In this document: piece after piece, positions 8,626-17,326 of the stretch
Position numbering within the stretch: the stretch's first letter is position 1
How the letters are laid out: every line of letters begins with the position of its first letter
Source of the DNA: an uncultured Alphaproteobacteria bacterium
GTDB taxonomy: Bacteria; Pseudomonadota; Alphaproteobacteria; CAAHEQ01; UBA3637
Direction of reading: 5' to 3'
Assembly (NCBI GenBank): GCA_944393195.1
Contig: CALXZG010000001.1
Span: 62,001-126,000 of the forward strand
DNA length: 64,000 nucleotides
The notes under the pieces: generated by a model
Database searches by the model: none
What the model was told of the DNA's origin: nothing
The model's input: only the letters and a program-made list of their open reading frames with translations
Translations under genes and position numbers: made by a program

Positions 8626-9609
8626 ATGGATATCGTTTCGATTTCTGTGATTGTTCCGATTTATAATGTCGAATCTCATGTAACGGGATGTTTGACCAGT
8701 ATTCAAAATCAAACCTTTGGTGATTTTGAAGTGATTTGTATTGATGACGGCTCAACGGATAATAGTGGCCAGATTGCTGCGGATTTTTGTGCCAAAGATA
8801 AACGTTTTTCCCTGATTCATCAAAAAAATAAAGGATTGTCCGGCGCTCGAAATACCGGTTTACAGGCGGCACGCGGGACTTACGTCTGTTTTGTCGATTC
8901 GGATGATTACCTGCATCCACAGGCATTGGAAATTTTATATACCGCCGTTCAGGAACAAAAAACCGATATGGCGAATATGCAACTTGTTAAAACGACCGAA
9001 GTTTATCCGCCCTCTTTTCCTGTTTTTCAGAAACCGTATCCGACACCTCAATTGATAACGGATCCGTTGTCGGCTTTTTTATCCCGCCGTGATGTGATGA
9101 CAAGTGTTTGTACGCGCCTTTATCGAAAAACATTGCTGGATTCCATTCGTTTTATTGAGGGCATTTACTTTGAAGATGTCCCATTTACGATACAGGTTAT
9201 GTCAAAGGCGCATTCTTTGTCGTTTGTTCCGGCGGCTTTGTATTATTACTATGCGAACCCGACATCCATTATGCGCTCTTCTTTTTCCACGGCAAAGGTG
9301 GCTAGCTATATCACCGTGATTCAATCCGTCTATGACTATATTCAAACGCATCGGCCGTCGGATTTGCCAGCTGTTCGTCGTGATATTTTAAATAAACGTG
9401 TTAAAATGATGATGAATCAAGCCGTCCGTAAACAAAAAGACAGGGCCGTTCGCCACCGGTTGTTTCAGGCTATGTCGCAACAATTACGTCCGTTGTATGA
9501 AGCCGGCGTAATTTCCTATGACGGATTAAAATTACGTCATAAAATCGCGTTGTTCCTCTTGTTGCATCATAAACCGCGGGCGGCGTGTCGTTGGATGGGG
9601 TTATTTTAA
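8626..9609 (+). CDS. Glycosyltransferase family 2
   Basis: A 327-residue GT-A fold enzyme. The N-terminus ('ISVIVPIYNVESHVTGCL'), the nucleotide-binding 'IDDGSTDNSG' and the DXD-containing 'CFVDSDDYLHP' motifs are all intact. The C-terminal third is variable and carries 'FEDVPF', common in the polysaccharide GT2 group. It transfers a nucleotide sugar to a glycan acceptor, probably for the cell envelope. It resembles the GT2 at 43492 in overall plan, suggesting paralogy. A terminator overlaps its stop codon. Confidence 0.88.
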   Translation: MDIVSISVIVPIYNVESHVTGCLTSIQNQTFGDFEVICIDDGSTDNSGQIAADFCAKDKRFSLIHQKNKGLSGARNTGLQAARGTYVCFVDSDDYLHPQALEILYTAVQEQKTDMANMQLVKTTEVYPPSFPVFQKPYPTPQLITDPLSAFLSRRDVMTSVCTRLYRKTLLDSIRFIEGIYFEDVPFTIQVMSKAHSLSFVPAALYYYYANPTSIMRSSFSTAKVASYITVIQSVYDYIQTHRPSDLPAVRRDILNKRVKMMMNQAVRKQKDRAVRHRLFQAMSQQLRPLYEAGVISYDGLKLRHKIALFLLLHHKPRAACRWMGLF

Positions 9610-9633
9610 AAGCCGGTTATTGCACCGGCTTTT
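9608..9633. terminator. Intrinsic terminator between convergent genes
   Basis: Ten-bp perfect stem AAAAGCCGGT / ACCGGCTTTT with a six-base loop. It uses the A/T ends on either strand as the U-tract, so it can serve both the GT2 gene and the META-domain gene. Confidence 0.8.
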
Positions 9634-9650
9634 AATGAAGCAAATTTTTC

Positions 9651-10043
9651 TTAATCCGTTACATTTCCTTTTTTGGTGAACGTTAACGTCTTGTCATCCG
9701 ATAAAGTTAACGTTAATCCCTTTTCTGTTGCCCGAAAGGTTGATACCCGGGCTAAATCTTGAAAATATTGTTGTTCGGCGGCCATGGCCTTTTCCGGTCC
9801 CATCATCATTGTAGATCCGACCGGCCCCAAAATTAATTTGTCCCCGTCAATTTGATATGTTCCGAAATATCGGTTGACCGCCCGTCCGAAAAAACGATTT
9901 TCATTTGGGGCAAAAGCCAACGTAATTTCAACATTGTCCGGCGTTTCCGTTAACACATATTCATTTCCCCGAATGGTCGGCTCCTCTTTTTGACACGCCA
10001 CTAACATCAATCCGGCAGCCAAAACAGATAAACATTTTTTCAT
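9651..10043 (-). CDS. META-domain lipoprotein
   Basis: A 130-residue protein with a lipoprotein signal ending in the lipobox 'LVAC' (Cys17). It is followed by a single META (HslJ-like) domain: 'RFFGRAVNRYFGTY', then 'LILGPVGSTMMMGP', then a beta-hairpin C-terminus. META proteins are small envelope proteins linked to heat-shock or secretion phenotypes; no enzymatic role is known. It lies 15 bp after smpB and is probably read from the same transcript. Confidence 0.82.
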   Translation of the reverse strand: MKKCLSVLAAGLMLVACQKEEPTIRGNEYVLTETPDNVEITLAFAPNENRFFGRAVNRYFGTYQIDGDKLILGPVGSTMMMGPEKAMAAEQQYFQDLARVSTFRATEKGLTLTLSDDKTLTFTKKGNVTD

Positions 10044-10058
10044 GAATTCCTCCTTTTG

Positions 10059-10541
10059 CTATTTACCGTTATTATAATGGGCTAAAATCCGGCGCTTTTC
10101 CAGATTCCAATCCCGTTTTTTGATGTCTTCCCGTTTGTCCGCATGATTTTTACCACAGGCAATTGCAATTTTGACCTTTGCCAATCCCCGTTGATTGAAA
10201 AAGATTTCAAGCGGTACAACAGTCTTGCCTTTCTTGGCCACTTCGTCCTTTATCTTCTTTAATTCTTTCTTACGCAATAAAAGCTGTCGCGGTCTTGCCG
10301 CTACCTGCTTAACAAAACCGTCCTTTGCCGCACTATATTCCATAATATGCGCATTGATCAGGAATAAACCGCTCCCTTCGAAAGAAGCATAACTTTCGTT
10401 AATCGTTGCGTGTCCGGCGCGTAACGATTTAACCTCGCCCCCCGTTAAAATAATACCGGCCTCAAATGTTTCCAGTATGGCATAGTTAAATCGTGCTTTG
10501 CGATTGGTTGCAACCGTTCCTGTCGTAATTAATGTTTTCAT
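10059..10541 (-). CDS. smpB: SsrA-binding protein SmpB
   Basis: A 160-residue tmRNA partner for trans-translation of stalled ribosomes. Diagnostic parts are 'NRKARFNYAI', 'GIILTGGEVKSLR', 'EIFFNQRGLAKVKIAIACG' and the C-terminal 'KKRDWNLEKRRIL' that forms the decoding-centre helix. Length is standard. It sits 9 bp after pepP on the minus strand. tmRNA itself is not in the window. Confidence 0.96.
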   Translation of the reverse strand: MKTLITTGTVATNRKARFNYAILETFEAGIILTGGEVKSLRAGHATINESYASFEGSGLFLINAHIMEYSAAKDGFVKQVAARPRQLLLRKKELKKIKDEVAKKGKTVVPLEIFFNQRGLAKVKIAIACGKNHADKREDIKKRDWNLEKRRILAHYNNGK

Positions 10542-10550
10542 ACCCTTATG

Positions 10551-12215
10551 TTATCCCATTGCCATAAAAAAGTCAAGCTGCGGCTGTAATATCGTCCGCT
10601 CCGTTTCCGATAAACAAGGCATGATTTTTTCTTGGATTCCCCTGTGATACTGACTCAACCAAACTTTTTCCGTTGTGGTTAGTAACGATGTATCCACCAA
10701 CCGACTGTCAAACGGAATCCATAACAGATTTTCCAAAATAATGGTGCCGTCGGGGTCGGTTTGCGTCAAAATCATGTTTTCCAACCGAATACCAAAACCG
10801 GCTGCATCATCATAATAGGCCGGCTCATTCGAAAATACCATTCCGACGGATAAAGGTTGTACCGCTTTTTCATGGATGACCGGCGGCGCTTCATGCACAT
10901 CCAAAAACATCCCGATACCGTGGCCTGTCGCATGCCGGAAGTCTACCCCGTCCGCCCGTAAAAAAGCATGGGCGCGTTTATCCAATTCGGCGGCCGAATC
11001 TCCTTCTTTTAAAGTTGTTGTTGCCAAAGCAATATGTCCCTTTAAAACCTGCGTATACCGCCGCTTCATCATATCTGTCGGTTGTCCGGTTGCAATCGTT
11101 CGTGTCATATCCGTTGTCCCGTTCAGGTAATGCCCCCCCGTGTCCACTAACGTCATTGCCGCATCGGCCAGAGGTATAGATGAAGTCATGTCAGCCTGAT
11201 AATGGGCCAAAGCCGCATGCGCCCCCACCGCCGCAATCGTGTCAAAACTATCCCCGCGATAGAGCGGATTTTCGGCCCGTAATGCTTTCAATTGTCGGTC
11301 ACAGGCACATTCGTCAATTGCATCCCGATTCATTTCAACCCAGGCTAAAAAACGGCAAACAACGGTGCTTTCCGCTAAACATGCCGTCCGAATATTATCC
11401 TGTTCAACTATGTTTTTGACGGCTTTTAACGGTGCGATGATGTCGGCTTGATTATGAAGCGTGGTAACCACCGCCAATCGTTCGTATATGTCTTGGGATA
11501 ATGTGGTAAAGTCCACGCCAATGTTTCGTCCGGATAGTTCCGATATGACCGTATCCGTCAACGCTTGATACCGACCGTCTGCCCACACAAGGCCACGTTC
11601 AAAAATCACCGGATACCCGGGTGCCCATAAACACCGTTTGTTTAATAACCAAGAAACACTGTCCGGTGCAGTAAAAATAAAAGCATCCCATCCTTTTTCC
11701 CGAACGATGGCCGCAACTCGGTTGATTTTGTCTGTTGCCGTTTCTCCGGCATAAATCGTATCGTATGTCAATACCGGCGGTACGGGAACGTCCTCTCGGG
11801 GAAATAAAAGTTGCCAAACCTCATCCGCCAATCCCCGCATCCGAATACCGACCGGGGATAAAGCCTGATACATCCGATATGTCCACGCCACAGACCGCTG
11901 CGTCGCCGGATATCCGATTTCCCGTCCGGATACGTTTTCTTTCATCCAATCCGCCGGCATTGTTTCCGTCGGAATTTCAAAAATATGAAAATCCGTCGCC
12001 TGTTGTTTGGCCTGAGCCGTATAGCGGGCATCAACAAATAAAACGGCGTCTTCCTGTGTGACGATAGCCAATCCGGCCGAACCGGAAAAACCCGTTGCGT
12101 GGTATAGTTGTTTTTTTTCGGGCGGATAATGTTCCCCCAAAAAGGAATCCGTTCGCGGAATAATCAGGGCGTCCAAATGCTCTTGTACCAAAAAAGAACG
12201 AATTTTCCTTAACAT
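10551..12215 (-). CDS. pepP: Xaa-Pro aminopeptidase, long M24B type
   Basis: A 554-residue protein with the two creatinase-like N-terminal domains and the pita-bread M24 catalytic domain of the eukaryotic XPNPEP1 type. The metal ligands are visible in 'VDTGGHYLNGTTDMTRTI' (two Asp), 'HATGHGIGMFLDVHE' (His) and 'SNEPAYYDD' / 'GIRLENM' (two Glu). It removes N-terminal residues before proline. The start overlaps the end of prmA by 7 bp, suggesting translational coupling in a prmA-pepP-smpB-META operon. Confidence 0.92.
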   Translation of the reverse strand: MLRKIRSFLVQEHLDALIIPRTDSFLGEHYPPEKKQLYHATGFSGSAGLAIVTQEDAVLFVDARYTAQAKQQATDFHIFEIPTETMPADWMKENVSGREIGYPATQRSVAWTYRMYQALSPVGIRMRGLADEVWQLLFPREDVPVPPVLTYDTIYAGETATDKINRVAAIVREKGWDAFIFTAPDSVSWLLNKRCLWAPGYPVIFERGLVWADGRYQALTDTVISELSGRNIGVDFTTLSQDIYERLAVVTTLHNQADIIAPLKAVKNIVEQDNIRTACLAESTVVCRFLAWVEMNRDAIDECACDRQLKALRAENPLYRGDSFDTIAAVGAHAALAHYQADMTSSIPLADAAMTLVDTGGHYLNGTTDMTRTIATGQPTDMMKRRYTQVLKGHIALATTTLKEGDSAAELDKRAHAFLRADGVDFRHATGHGIGMFLDVHEAPPVIHEKAVQPLSVGMVFSNEPAYYDDAAGFGIRLENMILTQTDPDGTIILENLLWIPFDSRLVDTSLLTTTEKVWLSQYHRGIQEKIMPCLSETERTILQPQLDFFMAMG

Positions 12216-13087
12216 ATTGCGTCCTTTTGCACAACAATTGTTCCCCAGCCGTTAATTCGATATCGGCGAACTAATTTTAATCCAACGGCCGTGTGCGCCT
12301 TTAACACCCACCGTTCCTGCCGCGTTAAAAATCCGGATAAAATAGCGATACCGCCCGGTGCTAAATGGGCATATAAATCCGGTGCCATTTGAATTAACGG
12401 TTTGGCTAAAATATTGCAAAGGATTAAATCGTATTGCCCTGAAACACCGGCATATCCGTCACTTTGCCAAACCCGGATTAAATCCCCTAATCCGTTGGCT
12501 GCGGCATTATCATGCGCCACCCGAACCGATTCCGGATCGATATCAACCGCATCAACTTTGTTTCCTGTTGTTTTGGCGTATGCCATCGATAAGATCCCGG
12601 ATCCGCACCCTACGTCCAAAACATGCTTCGGTGTTTGCTCTAAATCATTTAGAGCCTCTAAACAACCGTGCGTTGTTTGATGCTCCCCTGTCCCGAAAGC
12701 CGTTGCTGCGTCGATTTTAAGGGCGATTTTATCGGCCGGCGGATTTTCCTGAATATGCGAACCGTAAATATAATAACGACCGATTGTAATCGGGGGAAAT
12801 CCCTGATAACTCGCTTTTAACCAATTGACATCCGGCATTTGCGTAATTTTACCGTCAGGGCAGGGAATACCGGCAATTTCGGCGGCCCGTGCCAGATCGG
12901 CATGAAAAGCCTCCTCCGACGGTTGTTGTTCAAAGATAGCCTGAACCTCCCACAACCCTTTGTTCGGCCCTTTTTCCAAAGGCATCGTTAAAACCGCACC
13001 CGCCGTTTCACCCAATATTTCTTCAAAAACAGGCACAGCCTCCGGCGGTAAAATACATTTAAATTCAAACGGTACAATATGCGTCAT
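12209..13087 (-). CDS. prmA: Ribosomal protein L11 methyltransferase
   Basis: A 292-residue SAM-dependent enzyme that methylates L11. Motif I 'LDVGCGSGILSMAYA' and the acidic strand 'VDAVDIDPESV' are present. The catalytic-region motif 'LCNILAKP' is the PrmA version of the NPPF-type signature. The N-terminal L11-recognition domain is present. RBS 'AAAGGAGAA' precedes the ATG. It is the first gene of the minus-strand operon; a divergent promoter for corA lies upstream. Confidence 0.93.
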   Translation of the reverse strand: MTHIVPFEFKCILPPEAVPVFEEILGETAGAVLTMPLEKGPNKGLWEVQAIFEQQPSEEAFHADLARAAEIAGIPCPDGKITQMPDVNWLKASYQGFPPITIGRYYIYGSHIQENPPADKIALKIDAATAFGTGEHQTTHGCLEALNDLEQTPKHVLDVGCGSGILSMAYAKTTGNKVDAVDIDPESVRVAHDNAAANGLGDLIRVWQSDGYAGVSGQYDLILCNILAKPLIQMAPDLYAHLAPGGIAILSGFLTRQERWVLKAHTAVGLKLVRRYRINGWGTIVVQKDAIC

Positions 13088-13195
13088 ATATTTTCTCCTT
13101 TACCGCAGAGTATGACAACTTTTTAACCAAAAATCAAGCAGTTTGCACCTCTCCCCTTGATAAAAACGGAAAAATCCTTATCCTATAAATAAATA

Positions 13196-13224
13196 TTGAT
13201 TTTTTGTTTAGAACAATGTATAGC
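13196..13224 (+). promoter_or_regulatory. Promoter of corA
   Basis: TTGATT (13196-13201) and TATAGC (13219-13224) with a 17-bp spacer, 42 bp before the start codon. Confidence 0.55.
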
Positions 13225-13266
13225 TTTCACGTTATTTATGTGTCAAAAATAAACGGAGAATAGGAT

Positions 13267-14247
13267 ATGCGTCAGGATGAAACAACATTTGCGTCCGTGT
13301 TTGTATTGGACGGTAAAGGCAGCGCCAAAATCGTTGATATTAATCGATTGACCGATCGGCGGATGGCTAAACCGACATGGATTCATTTGAATTTGTCCCG
13401 ACCAGAAGCCATTGCCTGGTTGGACACACATTTATCTTTACATGATTGGGTCAAAGAAAGTTTGACAGATACGGAAATATCCGAACCGCATATCCGCCTG
13501 CGTCAAAATAATGTTTTACTTGTTATCCGATCCGTCAATATTATGCCGGATGCCGAACCGGATGATTTGGTCTTTTTACGATTATTCGCGACTAAAAAAC
13601 TGTTGATTACAACCCGCCTGGATCCCGCCCTTGATTTTGCCGAGATGACAGAATTGTTTTCGGATAAAGACGGTCCTAAAAATATTGATGAACTGATTTT
13701 GGCTATTTTGGAAAATACATTGGATAGCGTTTCCGAAGCCGTCGCCGGTATTGAAAATCAGGTTGATGATTTGGAAGAGGCTGTTATTACGGGGCATGCG
13801 ATACCTCAAACCTATCCGCAATTGTCCGAATTTTTACGACAGGTCATCGTTATTCGCCGGTTTATGATGCCGGAACGGGAGGCTGTCGGGAACTTGATTC
13901 GCCGTGGTGTTTCTTGGTTTCAAACAGAGACGGATCGGGGAATGCGGGATTGTTTTGATTGGATACAACGAATTATCGAAGATATTGATTTGCTGGAAAA
14001 ACGAATCCGGGTGAATCAGGATGCCATTAAAAATCAGGAAGATACAAAAACGCAACGCAATATGTATATGTTGACCGTTATTGCCGGTATTTTCTTGCCG
14101 CTTTCTTTCTTGACGGGTTTGTTTGGTATGAATCTGCGCGGTATTCCGTTTGAAACGCATCCCTATGGTTTTATAACGGTTTGCCTCCTGACCGGTTTGA
14201 TTGGTTTGATAGTCCTCTTTATTTTTAAAAAATTAAAATGGATTTAG
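13267..14247 (+). CDS. CorA/ZntB family divalent-cation transporter
   Basis: A 326-residue inner-membrane protein. A long acidic cytoplasmic domain with helices (about residues 130-255) is followed by two transmembrane helices. The first ends in the family-defining 'GMN' (in 'LTGLFGMNLRGIPF'). CorA-type pentamers carry Mg2+, Co2+ or Zn2+; the loop after GMN is closer to the ZntB-like branch, so the ion is not certain. It has its own promoter and a GGAGAATAGG ribosome site. The next promoter overlaps its stop codon. Confidence 0.88.
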   Translation: MRQDETTFASVFVLDGKGSAKIVDINRLTDRRMAKPTWIHLNLSRPEAIAWLDTHLSLHDWVKESLTDTEISEPHIRLRQNNVLLVIRSVNIMPDAEPDDLVFLRLFATKKLLITTRLDPALDFAEMTELFSDKDGPKNIDELILAILENTLDSVSEAVAGIENQVDDLEEAVITGHAIPQTYPQLSEFLRQVIVIRRFMMPEREAVGNLIRRGVSWFQTETDRGMRDCFDWIQRIIEDIDLLEKRIRVNQDAIKNQEDTKTQRNMYMLTVIAGIFLPLSFLTGLFGMNLRGIPFETHPYGFITVCLLTGLIGLIVLFIFKKLKWI

Positions 14248-14277
14248 TTGACATCTCGTCTTTTTTAGGATTATACT
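14248..14277 (+). promoter_or_regulatory. Promoter of the small pilin-like gene
   Basis: TTGACA (14248-14253) and TATACT (14272-14277), 18-bp spacer, immediately after the corA stop. This gene lacks the 34-nt inverted repeats found in front of the two large pilin-like genes. Confidence 0.6.
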
Positions 14278-14301
14278 TTTTTAACAATCAACGGAGGAAA
14301 C

Positions 14302-14739
14302 ATGCCTGTACATTATCATACCTCAAAGAATAACGAAACCGGTCGAACAATGGTCGAAATGTTTTCTGTGATTATTATTATCAGCGTTTTGACATTTATC
14401 GGTGTTGGTAGTTTTTCGTATGCCCGCGATCGATATTATGGTAACCGAACGGCACAAGCCGTTTTACAGGAAGGAACTGTGCTTCTGACCAATCGTAAAT
14501 TGAAGAGTTTGTCTGATGCGGCGGAGCCGCCCTTACAGACAGATATGGATCGTTTGTTGCCCGCCGGGGCGGGTTCGAGTCGTCAGAAAATCGGTAATAA
14601 CGAATACAGAATTACGATTACGAATTTAAACTCTCGCGTTTGTGAATTTGCTGTCGCGGTGACGGGCCCTTATATGACGGCGAATGGAGATAATTGTGCC
14701 GACGGGACGGCGGTTTTTTCCTTTAAACGCGGGAATTAA
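14302..14739 (+). CDS. Small type IV pilin-like protein
   Basis: A 145-residue protein with the prepilin-like signature 'ETGRTMVEMFSVIIIISV'. Gly is at -1, Arg (not Phe) at +1 and Glu at +5, followed by a membrane helix. The short soluble body has two cysteines in 'NLNSRVCEF...NGDNC', the same pair seen in the larger family members at 20412 and 23279. It lacks the Cys-rich tail, so it may represent the bare pilin module. RBS GGAGGA is clear. No pilus assembly ATPase, platform protein or peptidase is in the window. Role is inferred as pseudopilin-type or surface protein. Confidence 0.75.
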   Translation: MPVHYHTSKNNETGRTMVEMFSVIIIISVLTFIGVGSFSYARDRYYGNRTAQAVLQEGTVLLTNRKLKSLSDAAEPPLQTDMDRLLPAGAGSSRQKIGNNEYRITITNLNSRVCEFAVAVTGPYMTANGDNCADGTAVFSFKRGN

Positions 14740-14851
14740 CAGGATTTTGATACCCCTTTTATTTATTTTTTATAAGGCCGAACCATAAAATACGGTCGGT
14801 CAAATGATGATTATTGGTATTGCCGACTGCTATTCATCAAATCAAATCATC

Positions 14852-14887
14852 AAAAAAACCGCGAAAGTCAATCAATTCGCGGTTTTT
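14852..14887 (-). terminator. Terminator of tRNA-Phe
   Basis: On the minus strand AAAAACCGCGAA and TTCGCGGTTTTTTT form a 12-bp stem directly after the tRNA 3' end. The remaining stretch 14740-14851 shows no gene. Confidence 0.8.
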
Positions 14888-14890
14888 AAC

Positions 14891-14966
14891 TGGTGCCTGG
14901 GGACGGGATCGAACCGCCGACACAGGGATTTTCAGTCCCTTGCTCTACCAACTGAGCTACCCAGGC
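14891..14966 (-). tRNA. tRNA-Phe (GAA)
   Basis: The reverse strand folds as a complete 76-nt cloverleaf with encoded CCA. The acceptor stem pairs GCCTGGG with CCCAGGC, the D-arm is TAGCTCAGTTGGTAGAGC, and the anticodon loop CTGAAAA gives anticodon GAA. Confidence 0.95.
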
Positions 14967-14983
14967 AATGGGCTTGTGAAAGT

Positions 14984-15012
14984 CTTATACCCTAAAATAA
15001 ATCAAATGTCCA
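14984..15012 (-). promoter_or_regulatory. Promoter of tRNA-Phe
   Basis: Minus-strand TGGACA (15007-15012) and TATAAG (14984-14989) with a 17-bp spacer, about 17 bp before the mature tRNA 5' end. Confidence 0.6.
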
Positions 15013-15038
15013 GCCTTTTTTTATAAAAAATGATTTTT

Positions 15039-15242
15039 TTATTGTTCTTCGTCCGAATGATGCCGTATTTCCGCCAAATCTTCATCGGTCGGAACCTCTT
15101 CCGTATGTACGACATAACTGCCTTTTAACCACCGTCCCAAATCAATATCCGCACATTTTTTGGAACAAAAAGGTTTATACGACAATACGGACGGCTTGCC
15201 GCAAATCGGACACTTCGTGTGTAAAATAACAATCTCTTCCAT
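15039..15242 (-). CDS. yacG: YacG family zinc-binding protein (DNA gyrase inhibitor)
   Basis: A 67-residue protein with the treble-clef zinc site 'CPICGKP' and '[15 protein letters not shown]', the full YacG signature. In E. coli YacG inhibits gyrase; here the role is inferred. The start abuts the stop of the RNase-G-like gene. This maf / rng-like / yacG run is a recurrent alphaproteobacterial arrangement. Confidence 0.9.
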   Translation of the reverse strand: MEEIVILHTKCPICGKPSVLSYKPFCSKKCADIDLGRWLKGSYVVHTEEVPTDEDLAEIRHHSDEEQ

Positions 15243-16169
15243 TTATTCCTCCCTTATTTCAAAAAAAGAAACCGGCTTGTCAAAACACGGCTTGACCGCG
15301 ATCTCCGGATGATGCTTGGTCAATAAAGCCACAACATTCGGATGCGCCGTTACCATCGGATGCCCCATCCGGCAAGTGTACCAATTCCGCACAATTTGGT
15401 AATAAACAGCCACCGGTTGTTCCCCATGGCTATCCCATAAAGAAGCCGTTGTTCGCGTTCTTTGTATTTCAAACAAGCCGGCCGGTGTCCATCCGGATAG
15501 TGTTGTTCGATTGTCCCCGGCAAAAGCCTGTTGTAATGCTTTTTCTAAAACCGGACGTATCCGACCACGCTTGGATCCTGCTAAATCAATTAAAATCAGG
15601 CCCGCCATATTTTTTAGGATAACCTGTCGCGCGACTTCAACAATGGCTATTTTGTTGACGGTTGTTAAATCATCCCGACTGCGTCCCGAATCCACATCAA
15701 TGGTCCACCCGATTCGCGTCCGCTCTATATGCAGTTCGCCCCCGTTGTCCAAATAAATATCGGGTGTCATCGCCTCTGCAATTAGGGTGTCCATATCTGC
15801 GGTCGATATTGTGTCAATGCCAACCTTAAACATCTCCGCCCACACATTGGCTTTGTCCGGCGCAGGGGAGGGGGCTTCTGTCGTTCGTTCCGCCGTTGCC
15901 TCTTTACTCGCCCGCGCCTCTCGCTTGATACGAACGGTGATAGTTTGCCCTTCGGTTAACGGGGCAGCATCCGGCAAAAAAACGCTTCCTTTTTCCGTTT
16001 CCAAAAAATAACCGTGCAGTGTCGGATGAAACGTTACGACGCGGGCCGATACGATATCCCCTTCATTTAAAGAAATATCCCGTTGGAAAGCAAAGGAAAT
16101 AACACGTCCCTGATCGTCGGTCAGGGCAACCCTGTTTTCCCCGCCCGCTTTATTTTGCAGAATTTTCAT
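15243..16169 (-). CDS. Short ribonuclease E/G-family protein
   Basis: The product is about 308 residues, well short of RNase G (near 490). An N-terminal S1-like segment is followed by a linker and the RNase H-like/DNase I-like core. The two metal-binding aspartates are kept ('IDVDSGRS' and 'ILIDLAGS'), but the zinc-link cysteine pair needed for RNase E/G dimer formation is not evident. I place the start at the internal Met ('MKILQNK', 16169) because it shortens the overlap with maf to 20 bp. The role is likely RNA processing; whether it is active as a monomer is unknown. Confidence 0.8.
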   Translation of the reverse strand: MKILQNKAGGENRVALTDDQGRVISFAFQRDISLNEGDIVSARVVTFHPTLHGYFLETEKGSVFLPDAAPLTEGQTITVRIKREARASKEATAERTTEAPSPAPDKANVWAEMFKVGIDTISTADMDTLIAEAMTPDIYLDNGGELHIERTRIGWTIDVDSGRSRDDLTTVNKIAIVEVARQVILKNMAGLILIDLAGSKRGRIRPVLEKALQQAFAGDNRTTLSGWTPAGLFEIQRTRTTASLWDSHGEQPVAVYYQIVRNWYTCRMGHPMVTAHPNVVALLTKHHPEIAVKPCFDKPVSFFEIREE

Positions 16170-16767
16170 GTGTGCGCAAAGCACCTTTCAAAACCTGAGC
16201 CACTTCAAAAATCGGCAGCCCGACAATATTCGGGAAAGAACCGATAACCTTTCGGACACAGGCCGATAGCACGCCTTCAATGCGATAGCCGGCCACGTTA
16301 CGCCATTCACCGGACGCTAAAATAACGGCAATATCCGTTGCATCAAAATGTTTTGTGATAACGGCGGTTTGAACAACCTTGGCAATTTCACGACCATCCG
16401 GCAGAATAACGCAAAAACCGGTTATCACCCGATGCCGCCGTCCGGAAATAAGCTCTAAATGTTGGCGGGCCTCTTCTTCCGTTTCGGCTTTTCGAATCAG
16501 ACGTTTTCCGACGGCAATAACCGTATCTGCCCCTAAAACGCATATGCCGGGATGTTTGGCTGCCACGGCCCGCGCTTTTTCAATGGCTATGCGCTTGACA
16601 TACCGTGCCGGTAATTCATTTTTGCGGACGGATTCATCAATGTCGGCTGATTCAATCCGATCCGGTTTAAATCCGGCTTGCTCCAACAACCGTAGTCGCT
16701 GCGGTGATGCCGAAGCTAAAATAAACGGTTGTGTTAGCCGCCAGGGAGAACGTTCTGTTTCCATCAT
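16150..16767 (-). CDS. maf: Maf family nucleoside triphosphate pyrophosphatase
   Basis: A 205-residue house-cleaning pyrophosphatase that hydrolyses non-canonical or modified NTPs to NMPs. The N-terminal 'ILASASPQRLRLLEQAG' substrate loop and the 'GADTVI' motif with the catalytic Asp are intact, with 'ISGRRHRVITGF' later. Length is typical. The start follows dksA by a single base, and the 3' end overlaps the RNase-G-like gene. Confidence 0.92.
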   Translation of the reverse strand: MMETERSPWRLTQPFILASASPQRLRLLEQAGFKPDRIESADIDESVRKNELPARYVKRIAIEKARAVAAKHPGICVLGADTVIAVGKRLIRKAETEEEARQHLELISGRRHRVITGFCVILPDGREIAKVVQTAVITKHFDATDIAVILASGEWRNVAGYRIEGVLSACVRKVIGSFPNIVGLPIFEVAQVLKGALRTHENSAK

Positions 16768-16768
16768 A

Positions 16769-17185
16769 TTATTCGGCGGTCACTTTTTCTTTGCGTTCGT
16801 GCCGTTCTTGGGCTTCAATACTTAATGTCGCCACAGGACGTGCCTCTAAACGACCAAGCCCGATCGGTTCACCCGTTTCTTCGCAATACCCGTAGGTGCC
16901 GTCTTCAATGCGATCAAGAGCCTGATTGATTTTTTTGATCAGCTTCCGCATCCGATCCCGCGTCCGCAATTCCAACGATTGATCCGTTTCATTACTTGCC
17001 CGATCATTTTCATCGGCTTCCCGCAAGTTGTTTTCACGTAAATCCTGTAATGTCATTTCCGATTCTTTGGTTAATTCGGTGCGCCAGTTGATTAACTTTT
17101 GTTTAAAATACTCCAACTGCATATCATTCATGTATTCTTCTTTCTCGCTGGGCTTATAGTTGGGGGGTAAAGTCACAATCGGCAT
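16769..17185 (-). CDS. dksA: RNA polymerase-binding transcription factor DksA (alphaproteobacterial type)
   Basis: Works with ppGpp on RNA polymerase secondary channel to control rRNA and stress promoters. The start is the ATG at 17185 ('MPIVTLPPNYKPSEKEEYM'), preceded by AAGGAGGAA; a longer frame to 17419 is an artefact running through the promoter. The 138-residue protein has the coiled coil with 'DENDRASNETDQ' and the globular end 'YGYCEETGEPIGLGRLEARP'. Only the first of the four canonical zinc cysteines is kept, as in many alphaproteobacterial DksA proteins. Confidence 0.93.
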   Translation of the reverse strand: MPIVTLPPNYKPSEKEEYMNDMQLEYFKQKLINWRTELTKESEMTLQDLRENNLREADENDRASNETDQSLELRTRDRMRKLIKKINQALDRIEDGTYGYCEETGEPIGLGRLEARPVATLSIEAQERHERKEKVTAE

Positions 17186-17224
17186 AAATTCCTCCTTTTG
17201 CATTAAAAGATTTACAATGCGCTC

Positions 17225-17253
17225 AACATAGCTTTTTTTTTGCCAAAAGTCAA
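17225..17253 (-). promoter_or_regulatory. Promoter of dksA-maf-rng-yacG
   Basis: Minus-strand TTGACT (17248-17253) and TATGTT (17225-17230) with a 17-bp spacer that contains a run of nine A. Confidence 0.6.
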
Positions 17254-17267
17254 ATGCTTTTTTTTGC

Positions 17268-17296
17268 TTGTTTTCGGAATGCTTTTTTGCTAAATT
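17268..17296 (+). promoter_or_regulatory. Candidate promoter of the Sel1-type gene
   Basis: TTGTTT (17268-17273) and TAAATT (17291-17296), 17-bp spacer, divergent from the dksA promoter. Confidence 0.45.
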
Positions 17297-17326
17297 AACA
17301 ATCATTGAAGTGAAAGGAAACGGAAA